From assembly GCA_900660155.1 (NCBI GenBank), contig CABFPE010000022.1, positions 138,338 to 202,337 on the forward strand: a stretch of 64,000 bases of DNA, in the 5' to 3' direction. Each line of letters starts with the position of its first letter. The first letter of the stretch is position 1. The notes beneath the pieces were generated by a model. It had not been told where the DNA came from and did no database searches. It saw only the letters and a list, made by a program, of their open reading frames with translations. The position numbers and the translations under genes were made by a program. The DNA is from Hofstenia miamia (taxonomy: Eukaryota; Xenacoelomorpha; Acoela; Hofsteniidae). This document shows, piece by piece, positions 44,581 through 55,437 of this stretch.

Positions 44581-45297
44581 AAATAACAGACATGTCTGAC
44601 TATTGAATTAATTTCAATAATACATCTGTTATGCCTGTTAATAAGTTCAAATATCTAGGATTAACAATAGATTCAAAGCTTAACTTCAAGTCCCAAATAT
44701 ATACTATTATTAAAAAAATGGCTATAGGTATTAGAAAGATATCCCATGTTTTCCAACATCTACCCGCAATTGCAGTAATTCAAATGTTTCATGCATTTTT
44801 TATGCGTAATTTAAACTATGCTAATATCTTATATACTAATGTACACAGTCTAATGATAAAAAAGCTTCGAGTTCAACTAAAATGGGCATTCAATGTTTGT
44901 AATAATAACTCTCCTAGAACAAAAGAATATATTTCTAAATCTATTCTTTTTCCACAAGAGTTAATTATATACAATATTATTATTTATTTCTTCAAATTCA
45001 TAAGTAAAGTTCCAACCTACAATGAGATATCATTTTCATTTTCAACAGACTGTATGAAGCAAAATAAACGATAAAAAACTATTCACGTGTAAATTTAATA
45101 AAAATATCATGAGTCAATCCTTTATTAATACTGCAATTTATAACTGGAATAAATTGCCAAAAGAAAGGAAAATATTAGACAACCTTAAAAAATTCAAAAA
45201 AGAATTAAAATTATTATTTCTCAAACAAAAGTTTATATCAGGTAGATCATGGATAGGATTTAAATTTTATAATAACGATTATACAATAAATCAAAAT
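44580..45297 (+). mobile_element. LINE fragment (LINE-C): RT thumb and C-terminus
   Basis: 44631-45074 reads VNKFKYLGLTIDSKLNFKSQ, the RT box 'FKYLGVxxDxxL', then LKWAFNVCNNNSPRTKEYIS. 45109-45300 reads NTAIYNWNKLPKERKILDNL and LKKFKKELKLLFL, the conserved LINE C-terminal 'WNxLP...FKxxLKxxL'. A stop at ~45073 splits them. 5'-truncated; same family as LINE-B (both carry KxYISxSILF). Confidence 0.8.
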
Positions 45298-46200
45298 TAG
45301 TAAGCTATCCGTAGTCAGTGTATTTTTTAGTCAGTGTTGTTTTATTTATTTCATTTTTGTTATTATTCATTTTTTTATTGTACTTAGTAGTTAATGACGC
45401 TATTCATTTGAAATATCAGTTAAATATTGTTAAAAATTCAAATGAATATAGATTATCTTATTTTATTGAAGGGTATTTTGATATTTAATGTAATTCATGT
45501 AAATTCTATTTTAGATATTGTTTAGAAAAAAAATGATGTTGGTTAATTGGTGCAAATAATGCATATTGAATTAAAAATATTTGTTGATTAAATGATAATA
45601 TTTATTGTTGTAATTTTTAGAGGCTATGAGAAAGAATAAAGCTACTGCTAGTGCACGGGATACTGAAATCCCAGATGCAGTAAGACGCTACCTGAAAGAC
45701 ACACGTCTTTTGAAAAAGTGCACTTCATCGGAATTTGTTATATTCTTTAAAAAATTAATACATTTGGTGTTAAGTAGGGTATTGTGAAAATATTGACTAT
45801 ATATGGATATAATTTTGGTTAAATATATCAGTCCATGCATTTATATTTTGTTTAGATTATGGAAATTCGCTCATTGCGCAAATCATCATCAGTACCATTT
45901 CTTCATCAACTTTTCAACAAGAATTCAGGTTAGCTAATTTTATCTATGAGCATGAGTTAGTTGATGTACTAATCAATTGATCAATTGCTGACGCACTTCA
46001 ACTAAGGACACTGCAGTTTTTGCCTAATCATTGTTGAGCATCGAAAATTTCATTCTAAGGTACTAATGATAGGCATGTTCCATTTTCTATTAACTTTTGC
46101 ACAATGCCCTACATATTTAAGTCATATTTATTGCAAAACATCAGTTTACTTGAGGTATGATTTCTTTCAGTACAATAACTATTAATATACTGTATATATA
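45298..46200. other. LINE-C 3' flank; exon-like patch at 45618-45745
   Basis: The patch follows ttgtaatttttag and reads EAMRKNKATASARDTEIPDA, VRRYLKDTRLLKKC. It is less AT-rich than its surroundings. No partner exon found, so not called a gene. Confidence 0.35.
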
Positions 46201-46202
46201 AT

Positions 46203-46237
<35 letters not shown>

Positions 46238-46262
46238 ATAAGATAAGATAAGATAAGATAGG
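46201..46262. repeat. TA repeat then (AAGAT)n, 3' tail of LINE-B
   Basis: TA run to ~46235 then aagataagataagataagat. Read on the minus strand it is a (TTATC)n tail at the LINE-B 3' end, the simple-repeat tail typical of CR1/L2-type LINEs. Confidence 0.75.
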
Positions 46263-46439
46263 ATACGAGAATCTTTATTCCGATAAATGTTAACAATTAA
46301 ATAACTGATAATTTATCTGAATAGCGTCATTAAATTCACAAAAACACATATATACAATTCACATATAATACAAAAGAAATCTTGCAGCCTATGGATAAAT
46401 TACTATAGTACTATTTTAATAACGAGTTATAGTATAGTC

Positions 46440-48928
46440 ATTGTTATAAAATTTGTATTCTAGCCATGATTTTCCAGAACTATATTTTTGCTTAAGGAAG
46501 ATTTTTAAATGCTTTTTAAAAGATTTCAATTTTTCAATATTTTTAATTTCTTTAGATAGCGAATTCCAGGTTCGCATGGCGACATTAATGAAGGATTTCT
46601 TTCAAACGTTTTTCTTAACACATGTAAAAAGCTTTGATCTTGAATTCTCTTTATAGGTAAATCCCAGAAATTTAATCGTAATATAAGGTGGTAGGCTTCT
46701 GAGTAGCTTGAAGAATATCAGAAGGGTATTCAATATAACCAGTTGTTTTGGAAAAAAGAATTGATCTAGAAATGTACTGTTTGGTTTTCGCTGAGTTTTT
46801 CGTTGTGATATTTAATGCACATCTTAATTGAATATCAAGTTTTTTATAAAGCACTTTGCTTAGGTCAGTCAATTGCGTAATTAAGGTGACTCATGATGAA
46901 AACATGGAAGAATTGCACAAGGTGGTAATTGCCTAACTACTAGTTTCATACTTTTTATACGTATAGCTAATTTTCTAACTATTAAATTAATGTAAGAGTT
47001 GAGCCTTGAGTCAATAGTTACTCCTAGATACTTGAAAGTGTCTACAATAGGAACATTAATATTTACATTTAAAGTCACTGCAGAAACATCGTAGTTGCTT
47101 TTATTGGGCTGTAAGATACAAAATATTTAGAAAATTTGCTATTTTTCAATTATATGGATTCCACTGCTAAGTTCATTGATGAATGCATTGAAAATCCAGG
47201 TGTCATCAGCATATTGAATTATGTTGCAATTGGTTATTTAATACATGCCATTTACATAAATACTAGAGACGAGGACCTAGAATCGTACCTTGAGGCACCC
47301 CATTGTAATCCGGTAATCATTCCGAAAAAATATTATTTAATTTAACTCTCTGCAATCTTTGATTGAGGTAACTAAGTTATCAATGGCTTTCTATTACAAG
47401 AAAATCCCAAGTGAGATAGTTTTTCAACTAGTATGTCATGATTAATAGAATGAAAAGCCTTTGAGAGATTTAAGCAGGGTATAGCTACAAATTTTTAGGA
47501 AATCCAAATTTCGTGTTTGATAATAAATTATAAATGTTCCGTTATTTGATTATGTAATAATCTTTCGAATATTTTTCTTTATTGGAGAAGTAATTCAGAT
47601 TAGTCGATAATTAGTGGCAATTGATGGATTGTTTTTCTTAAAAATAGGAGTAATGTGAGCAAGTTTTAAATTATCCGGGAAGTAATGAAATTTTTTGCAT
47701 TCATTAAAGATAAAATTTACTGGATTTGCAATGATGTCTGCAGTGCTTGAGAGACCGCTTGATTTGTTGGTTTTAAGCTTATTGATTGACTTAATTTCAT
47801 AACTAGTTCAGATGTGGAAAGAAAATTCGGGTGTAAAAATTTTGCGAAATGTTTTTGTTCTTAACGACGGGGCCATTGTATTTTCCTAGATTATTTAATT
47901 CATTAGATATTTCTAAATTGTCAAAAGATTGCTTCCTTTCTATCACATCAATTGAGTTTGATTTTGATCGCTTATAATTTGTGATTTCTTGTATTAGCTT
48001 CCATTTTTAACGTTCAATTGGAAGGCGAGCATATTCATTCTTAATGAATTAGTTGAATGCCTTACAAAGCATTTCTTTTTATATGCGGCAAAATTCTTGC
48101 TGGTTAGGAAATCATAAAATGTTTATACGTTTGGTTCTTTTCGCGAATCAATGCTTTGCAAGTTTCAGTTTATTCGAAAAAGTATTGTTTGCTTTGGAGT
48201 TTGTACTGGATTTAACCATTATTTTCTTTTCAGGGGAAAATCTGTTAAGATAAAATTAAAAAATTTTTAAAAAGTTTTCCAGCATTTCATTTAAATTTGA
48301 TGCAGAATATACAGGAAACCAATTTTCTGATGAGAGGGGTAATTTAAAATTATTAATATTTTCAATAAAAGAATTAGAGAACTTCTTATGCGGACAGTAT
48401 GATAAATTTAATAACTGCATTTTAAAACGTGAATTTTTGATTCGTTATTACTCTTAATATCGTTGCGTATCTTGGGATTAAACTTTAATGATTACTTTGG
48501 GATTAAAATAATATACCTCCAGCTTTGAATTTTCCTAACGGTTTGTTCAAAATTCTATCTCTTCTAATTAGTGCATAAGTTTCATTAACAGTCCATGAGC
48601 TATCTAGATCTTCGTTTTTTAACCAAGTTAAATCATTTTTAGAGCTTCAAATGAATTCCCTATATTCGAAATTCTTAATGCTTAGATTCTAAAAATTTAA
48701 ATGTACATAATTCAGAATATCTGAGCCGGTATTCAATTTTTTGATGTGTGATTTAAAATTTAAGATCGGACTGGGATTAGTTTCAATGCCATTTACCACT
48801 AATAACAGGAAAATTATAAGAGATATAAAACACCACTTTTTAAAATTGATTTTAATAGTACATATACGCTTGGATGACATAGTTGAAAATGTTCTTGAAT
48901 AACACATAGTTGATCGATATGTATTCAA
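46440..48928 (-). pseudogene. LINE-B ORF2 (endonuclease-RT), decayed, with 2A-like N-terminus
   Basis: Begins with a hydrophobic segment (WCFISLIIFLLLVV) and NGIETNPSP at 48793-48767, a degenerate 2A core. RT box GVPQGTILGP is at ~47300, QYADDTWIF with both catalytic Asp at 47213-47202, FKYLGVTIDSRL at ~47040, and the tail TKQYISRSILF near 46760. Many frame breaks. Confidence 0.8.
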
Positions 48929-49038
48929 ATAAGACTGTACTTGTAACAGTAAATCATACTCATTAGATTTGAAAGTCGAAATTACGAAAATAAAAGTAAA
49001 GAGTAAACATTTTGATTTGAGAACAGATTTAAATTTAA

Positions 49039-50470
49039 CCCATTAACTGCTGACCTCACCTGTAGGTGACACTTATTATTTGAGCTGTATTTTACTAACT
49101 ATAGCTGTTTTGCTTATCTTTAACTCATTTTCTAGTATGGTATGAATAGGTTTACAATATATATACTGGGTTTTGAATTGCTTTGTAACTGCATATAAAA
49201 ACAGTGCACTGTTTGTGCCTTTATGACATATTTTCGAATTCTTTTACTACACATAAAACAATCATTCTCATCTTTTTAGATATGCAATGATTAGCAATAA
49301 AAAAACATTTCACATTAATATAGTAAATCAAAGAATTGATGTAAAGAATTTTTTAAAAGCCTCATGGCAATGGAAGCTAAATGGCAAATGAAATAATGTA
49401 GGTGTCACCTGTAGGTGACGTCGGCATTTCAGAATTGAAAAATGTATACATATGTAACAAAGGATTCCATCATTTAGTGCATAAATCAACTATTGTAGGA
49501 AAAATCAACTACGCCTTTTATTCTGTTTATTTAAATAGCATGTCTCATAAATGTGAACAAATTAGGGGTGGACAACCCCATCCCCTCCTGGGAGGTAAGG
49601 CAACTTGCCTTTGGTTACCCACTTTATCATTAATTGATGACATCCCCTCTTAGAAAAATTGCTTTTACGGCCATGCAGGCAACATAATATAAAATGGTGT
49701 ACAATCTTTATAAAATTTCAGTTAAAATTAGTGAAATAACACAACTTGATTTATTCAATTTATTGTTTTCCCAAGAAGTATTTGAACATATTAGAAATAT
49801 GAGTAATGTGTATGCATTGTAAAACAAGCATCAATTGACTGTTTCTATTAAGGAAGTTCAATTATACATTGCAATCTTGCTGCTTACTGGTTATTTAACT
49901 CCAAAAAAGATTGATATGTTATGGGAGTGCTCATCATCATCATCATCAGGTCCGCATAATGACATGGATGCCCAAAATACCTGGATTAATTACGAAACCA
50001 AGGGTGGAACTTTTAATTCAAAGCAATTTTCACCGTTCTATTGTTCAAATATTTTTAACTAGAGGGGCAGCTAGTCGTGACAAAGTAAAAGGTATAAATA
50101 TTCATGGTAATGTGGATTGTTGATTAAAATATTATATCTGCCATGATGGCATTGATCATAATAGAATACAAGGAAATTAGTGTGAGATGTGCATTTTTAA
50201 TGCAAATACCTGAGAGCATTGCTCAAATTGCAATATTGGTTTACATATAAATTGCTTTTATGCATTTCATACCTTGTAATAAAATTAATTTTTTTAGTAT
50301 TTTCTTAACTAAGGAGCTGACGTCACCTGAAGGTGACGGGGTCACAAATATTTTCAATAAGTATTTTGCAATAAAATTTCACTATGTAGTTTTAAAATTG
50401 ACAAATTTGCACTGCATATGAGAAAAAAATTAGAAATTGGTTTAAGTGTTTACCTATGGCATTTGATGGG
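49039..50470. mobile_element. piggyBac-like element pB-1 inside LINE-B
   Basis: Bounded by TTAA (49035-49038) and CTAA (50471-50474), with ends CCCATTAACTGC and, inverted, CCCATCAAATGC. Contains a transposase fragment and three copies of the palindrome GTCACCT-nn-AGGTGAC at ~49055, 49404 and 50322. Confidence 0.8.
49780..50062 (+). pseudogene. pB-1 transposase fragment
   Basis: Reads KHQLTVSIKEVQLYIAILLL then TGYLTPKKIDMLWE, the start of the piggyBac transposase core (DDE_Tnp_1_7 family pattern 'ELxxFIGILLLxGYxxxPxxxxYW'). A stop at 49820 precedes it and the catalytic part is absent. Confidence 0.75.
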
Positions 50471-50579
50471 CTAAGTTTATAGTAATTTTTCCGTAGCCTG
50501 GGCGTACTAAAACAAAAATAAAATAAATAATAAAACAATTAAAAAAGCCATAGTACAAAAAAGTCCAGATAGAAAATAA

Positions 50580-51324
50580 TCAAGTAGCATCAGTAACTAA
50601 AGTTGTGTACCTCATCGATGTAGAAAGGCGGTGCGGTGTTCCAGAGCGCGGTGGCAAGTAACGAGGGGCGAAGCTTTCGTAGACCGCAATCTTTAACTGT
50701 GTGTGTTTGAAATGCGGTGCTTTACGTAGCGATGGCGGCTCAAAAAGCGATTTGAGAGTAACTACGAATTTTGACATTCCGGTATGTGAAAAATGAATTC
50801 CGTCTTTTGTTCGGAGATTGCTAAACAAAAATTTGTGAATAGCTTAAATACTGAGAAGTTTAATTTTTGAGATAAGTTAAAAATAATTTTGTTCACTTTA
50901 ACTATTTCGTTGTTACTCTGAAGTAACCTATTGCAGAAAGGAGGGAGTTCGCTGAAGAAAAGTCTTGTAGCCTAGTAACTGCAAATATTTAATTTTCTGG
51001 ATCCTTTAGTATGTTATTCCGTCCGATTTGTACAAAGAGTTTTGATTTGTGTTTGGAGATATAATTCAACTTTTGTTGTAATTCAGAAATGCATGCTCCT
51101 GGATATGAGTGAACTGTGACTTCCTGGTTCTTAATTAAAGTTTTCAATTGCAATTTCCAAAACATAGAGCTACCTAACACTAAAAAATTTGTACCTGTTT
51201 TAATCTTACGTGGCTTCCTAGGAGGGCGAGACGAGCTACAGGATATGGTCGGATTAATAATGTTCTTTCCGGATGTTGTGATTCGTGTGTGTGAATGCTT
51301 AGATGCGGATGCCGTTGTAAGCAT
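50580..51324 (-). pseudogene. LINE-B ORF1, SGNH hydrolase-like
   Basis: FLVLGSSMFWKLQLKTL (block I), VHSYPGACISELQQKL, LFVQIGRNNIL (block III, G-x-N) and, after frame breaks, DGIHFSHTGMSKFV (block V, D-x-x-H). The block set is the same as LINE-A ORF1, with better preserved block III. A disordered Ser/Arg/Pro N-terminus precedes (SSSRPPRKPRKIKTG). Confidence 0.75.
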
Positions 51325-51579
51325 GTTCGAGTGCTCTCTGAAGAATCTATGCAGCGATAGCAGTTCTTCTTTGCTGAGCTACTAATTTGCTATGCGTATC
51401 ATTGGAATTGCCATTCGCGTCAACGATGCTTTTCAGAGCCTCGAAGGATTTATATGTATATATATTTATATACAGACATTTAATAAAGTGCATAAACTGC
51501 AGGCGAATGAAGCCACTGTGAAAAGGGTATGGACAAACTACATAATTTAATTTTTATATATTAAACAAACAAAGTGATT

Positions 51580-51745
51580 ATTTATACAATTACATATTTA
51601 ATATTGAATATCGAGGCATACAATCAATTAAATTACAGAAATATCTGAAAAGAATCACTCCATCCTTTTTAAAGATAGGCTTTATACTAAAGACCAATAA
51701 ACTAAGACATATAATAGGACTAAAAACAGAAACCAAGATCGAAAA
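51580..51745 (+). mobile_element. Penelope-like element fragment (RT-endonuclease linker)
   Basis: Frame from 51608 reads YRGIQSIKLQKYLKRITPSF then LKIGFILKTNKLRHIIGLKT. The pattern resembles the linker between RT and GIY-YIG in Penelope-like elements. It is followed by piggyBac sequence and then by a Penelope endonuclease end at 52484. Confidence 0.5.
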
Positions 51746-52470
51746 CATTTCCCAGCCAAACAGTATAAAGCAGTATTGTAAATTTATGGGAGGTCTTGAT
51801 CTTCATGACCAAAGCATTTCTACTTATAGAGTCAGGATTAGACGCAAGAAGTGGTGGTTGCTTGCCTACACAGTGAATGCTTCAGATGTAAATGCTTGGA
51901 TAATTTATAAAAGCAGCAGTGGAGAATCTATACCACTTTTAGATTTCATTCAGGAAATTTCCATGTTGCTGCTTAGAAAATTTGGACAAGTAATTGCTGT
52001 AGGGCGTCATCTCCAGCCCAAATGATCAACTGCTGATATTCTATGCATAGACAATGTTGGCCATATGATTGAATTTACAGGTAATAAAGGCCCTCGTTGC
52101 TGCTTATGCAAAGGAAAAAGTATTTAGTGGTGCATCAAATGTTATGTTTATATTCATCCTCAATATTTTTTGAAATATCACCAATAGACATTTTCTATTG
52201 TTTTTTGAATATTATTTTATATGTTCAGTATATATATTATTATATAAATTGCTATATCAAATAATACTGGTTGGTTTTCTCATTATATAATTTTGACAAA
52301 AAAGCAGTTAGAATACCCATTGGTAGATGCATCTACCATGAATTTACTTCAAATTAAATTTTGATAAATTTTAAATGGCTTAGTTTTTCTATTAGTAAGA
52401 GTCCATTTACTTGTTCTATTACAAAAATATTAAAAAAAATTCTTTTCATGGTCATTTGGGCATTAATGGG
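51746..52470 (+). mobile_element. piggyBac-like fragment pB-2 (transposase C-terminus, right end)
   Basis: 51786-52025 reads MGGLDLHDQSISTYRVRIRR, KKWWLLAYTVNASDVNAW, a clear piggyBac C-terminal core, then GPRCCLCKGKS and CIKCYVYIHPQYFLKYH, the Cys-rich zinc-binding tail. Palindrome GGTAGATGCATCTACC at 52322. Right end ATGGG plus TTAA at 52471. The left end is missing. Confidence 0.85.
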
Positions 52471-52483
52471 TTAAGAACACAAA

Positions 52484-52663
52484 ATTCATTCGACCATCTC
52501 TGATCATTTAAAGAACTGTAATATGAAATTTACATATAAAATTTTATCCAAGGCAATTGATAATTTTCAACTAAGCATCATTGAATCAATTTATATAGAA
52601 TTAAAGGAACCAAGCTTAAACAAAAAAGATGAATATAAATACAAACTAAATTTACCGAAAATA
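52484..52663 (+). pseudogene. Penelope GIY-YIG endonuclease end, copy 1
   Basis: Same as 55259-55437: EHKIHSTISDHLKNCNMKF, YKILSKAIDNFQLSIIESIY, IELKEPSLNKKDEY and a stop. This matches the C-terminal half of the GIY-YIG nuclease of Penelope-like elements (H..S.ISDHL, ES.YI...P.LN). Confidence 0.65.
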
Positions 52664-53263
52664 TAAAAAATATATAAAAATATGTAATTTGATGAATATT
52701 TTGTAAATTACATAATTTAATGCTTAATTGAACTTTAATATTCTTAACATGAGATATTTTAGTGAATAGTAACTAAATAATTGAATTTTATAAATGTATA
52801 GATGATTTTGAATACTTGTAATTATAATTTGGTATCAAATTGAATTTAATGCCTTTGATACATATTGATATGTATATATGGGCCTATATAGGCCCATGCA
52901 TATACAAAGACTTATCTGAGCTTCATATTTAATTGATCCACCTAGAATGTTTGATTGCCATATTTTTGAATGTATCAGTCAGGTCCCTTTCAACATTGTT
53001 GCCTCTGAGTTAAACATTAAAACGCCCATTGTTGTTAAATAGTGCTTGTATGAAGCAATTTTCTACAGTGTAAATATTGTATGTTTGTATCATTTTATAA
53101 TATAATACGATTGTTGTACATATCGAGAATCCAAAGTGTAAAAAATTGACCGTCAGCTTATGTATGACAGAACTTGACCTACAACTATTTAAAGCCTGAG
53201 TTCATTTATGCAATTTTCTTGTTTGGAGAAGTAAACAGTTTGTAATTTTTAATATGTCTCTAN

Positions 53264-53452
53264 TATATATATATTGTAGCATTTTAATATATATTTTTAG
53301 CATTTTTCGGTCACGATAAGAATTTTTCGGTAACAAGCTTTTTTAAGGTTAATTTCATTGAATGCGTTTTCAACACTAAACAATTCTTTATAGAAATAAG
53401 CTGTTCATTATTCCAAACTGTTGCATTTTTTAGAAGTGATTTAATTATTTCA
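53264..53452. other. Left flank of pB-3, unrecognised
   Basis: Begins with a TA run after the N. A 64-codon minus-strand frame (NEIIKSLLKNATVWNNEQL) could not be assigned. Confidence 0.4.
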
Positions 53453-53456
53453 TTAA

Positions 53457-55242
53457 CCCAATGGTAGATGTATCTACCCATTAAACACATGTCTTTTAAA
53501 TGCACAGCATGTAATTAAAATTTAGCATTACCATTGGAAACAATTTTAGCATCATGTAGTGATTCCCCGCGATTTATTTTAGCATTATTGTTATTCATGC
53601 TATTACACCTTACAACTGTTATTAACTATTATACATATTGATTTCAGAAAAAAATGTCGAGACGTGAATTTCTAAAGAATAAAAGGTTAATGTAAATTTC
53701 ATATTAGAGTAAAATTATATATATTAATCATTATCAATAGCTATATATGTGAGAATTCCATAGTAATATATTTATTACAAAATAGTTTTTATTTTTGAGT
53801 TGGCATTAGGTTTAATACTGGTGGTAGATATATCTACCACTGGGCGTTTACATGGTAAATATAATTTTTTTAATAAAAATATGTAAAATTGAAGAAAAAC
53901 TATTTGTTAGAATTATTTTGTTGTCCAAAACTTTTTTATAACTCTATGCTTAGAAGACTAGTATTAGATGAAGTAATTGAGTTTTTTGAAATTGATGATG
54001 AAGACGATGATGAGTTTCCTACATCCCAAACAGTAATCATAGAACCGCCCATAGAAGGCAAGATGCTGATGCAGACATTGATGATTTGCCAAGTGATGAT
54101 GATATTGTAGGAAATATGGATAATTTACCTGGCAGAGTATTAAAATCAAAAGCCAGTATTGAGGATGTATTAGAAAAGTCTAAATTTTTAGAGCCAAAAT
54201 GTAAACAAAGGTATCTCTTTCCTTAATCCATAATAAATGCCATATTTATTCACCTCATTTGAATTGATAGATTGTCTTTCTGACCAGGGCATTGTCTTTA
54301 CTGGAAATGTAAAAGAAAACTGCAATTGGAATGCACCTTTGCCAAATAAAAAGTTTATGGCAAAAAGCAAAAGAAGATACTTCCGTTCAGCATTCACCAA
54401 AAAAATTGCTATATGTAGATGGCAGGATAATCATACTGTTACATTGCATCTAATTTGTACAAAACAGAATCAATATCTATGAGAGAAAGGTACTCTGCCT
54501 CTGATAAAAAGAAAATAAGCATTTCCCAGCTGAACAGTATAAAGCAGTATTGTAAATTTATGGCAGGGTCTTGATCTTCATGATCAAAGCATTTCTACTT
54601 ATCAAGTCAGGATTAGATCTAAGAAGTGGTGGTGGTCCTTGTTTGCCTACACAGTGAATGCTTCAGCTGGATAATTTATAAAAGCATCAGTTGAGAATCT
54701 ATACCACTTTTAGATTTCATTCGGGAAATTTCCATGCTGCTGCTTAGAAAATTTGGACAAGTAATTGCTGTAGGGTGTCATCTCCAGCCCAAATGATCAA
54801 CTGCTGATATTCTATGCATAGACAATGTTGGCCATATGATTGAATTTACAGGTAATACAGGGCCTCGTTGCTGCTTATGCAAAGGAAAAAGTATGTATTG
54901 GTGCATCAAATGTAATGTTTATATTAATCCTCAATGTTTTTTGAAATATCACCAATAGATATTTTCTATTGTTTTTTGAATATTATTTTATATGTTCAGT
55001 AAATATATTATTATATAAATTGCTATATCACATAATACTGGTTAGTTTTCTCATTATATAATTTTGACAAAAAAGCAGTTAGAATACCCATTGGTAGATG
55101 CATCTACCATGAATTTACTTCAAATTAAATTTTGATAAATTTTAAATGGCTTAGTTTTTTCTATTAGTAAGAGTCCATTTACTTGTTCTATTACAAAAAT
55201 ATTTAAAAAAATTCCTTTCATGGTCATTTGGGCATTAATGGG
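53457..55242 (+). mobile_element. piggyBac-like element pB-3 with TTAA duplication
   Basis: Flanked by TTAA on both sides (53453-53456, 55243-55246), ends CCCAATGG and, inverted, CCCATTAATG. Palindromes GGTAGAT-nn-ATCTACC at 53463, 53823 and 55093. The transposase gene is split and internally deleted, so it is non-autonomous. Confidence 0.88.
53654..54890 (+). pseudogene. pB-3 transposase remnant
   Basis: A first short exon-like start (MSRREFLKNKR, followed by gttaat) is at ~53654. Then RLVLDEVIEFFEIDDEDDDE, DADIDDLPSDDDIVGNMDN and LPGRVLKSKASIEDVLEK, the acidic piggyBac N-terminus. 54237-54482 reads SFELIDCLSDQGIVFTGNVK and FTKKIAICRWQDNHTVTL from the core. About 200 codons are then missing up to SIKQYCKFMAG and the C-terminal zinc tail GPRCCLCKGKSMYWCIKCNV. 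Not functional. Confidence 0.8.
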
Positions 55243-55258
55243 TTAAGAACACAAAATT

Positions 55259-55437
55259 CATTCGACCATCTCTGATCATTTAAAGAACTGTAATATGAAA
55301 TTTACATATAAAATTTTATCCAAGGCAATTGATAATTTTCAACTAAGCATCATTGAATCAATTTATATAGAATTAAAGGAACCAAGCTTAAACAAAAAAG
55401 ATGAATATAAATACAAACTAAATTTACCGAAAATATA
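55259..55437 (+). pseudogene. Penelope GIY-YIG endonuclease end, copy 2
   Basis: Same frame as 52484-52663, directly after the right end of pB-3, ending LNLPKI and TAA. Penelope endonucleases nick the insertion site; only this end is preserved. Confidence 0.65.

Larger units (their letters stand above)
46236..51385 (-). mobile_element. CR1/L2-like LINE (LINE-B), near full length, decayed
   Basis: ORF1 (SGNH) at 51324-50580, ORF2 with 2A-like start at 48928, RT boxes, LINE C-terminus and a pentanucleotide tail. A 1.43-kb piggyBac-like element sits between the ORFs at 49039-50470. Confidence 0.8.
51746..53262. repeat. Duplicated segment matching 54520-56034
   Basis: Alignable over ~1.5 kb; the piggyBac part differs by several percent, the Penelope part appears identical. 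It ends at the N at 53263. Confidence 0.85.
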
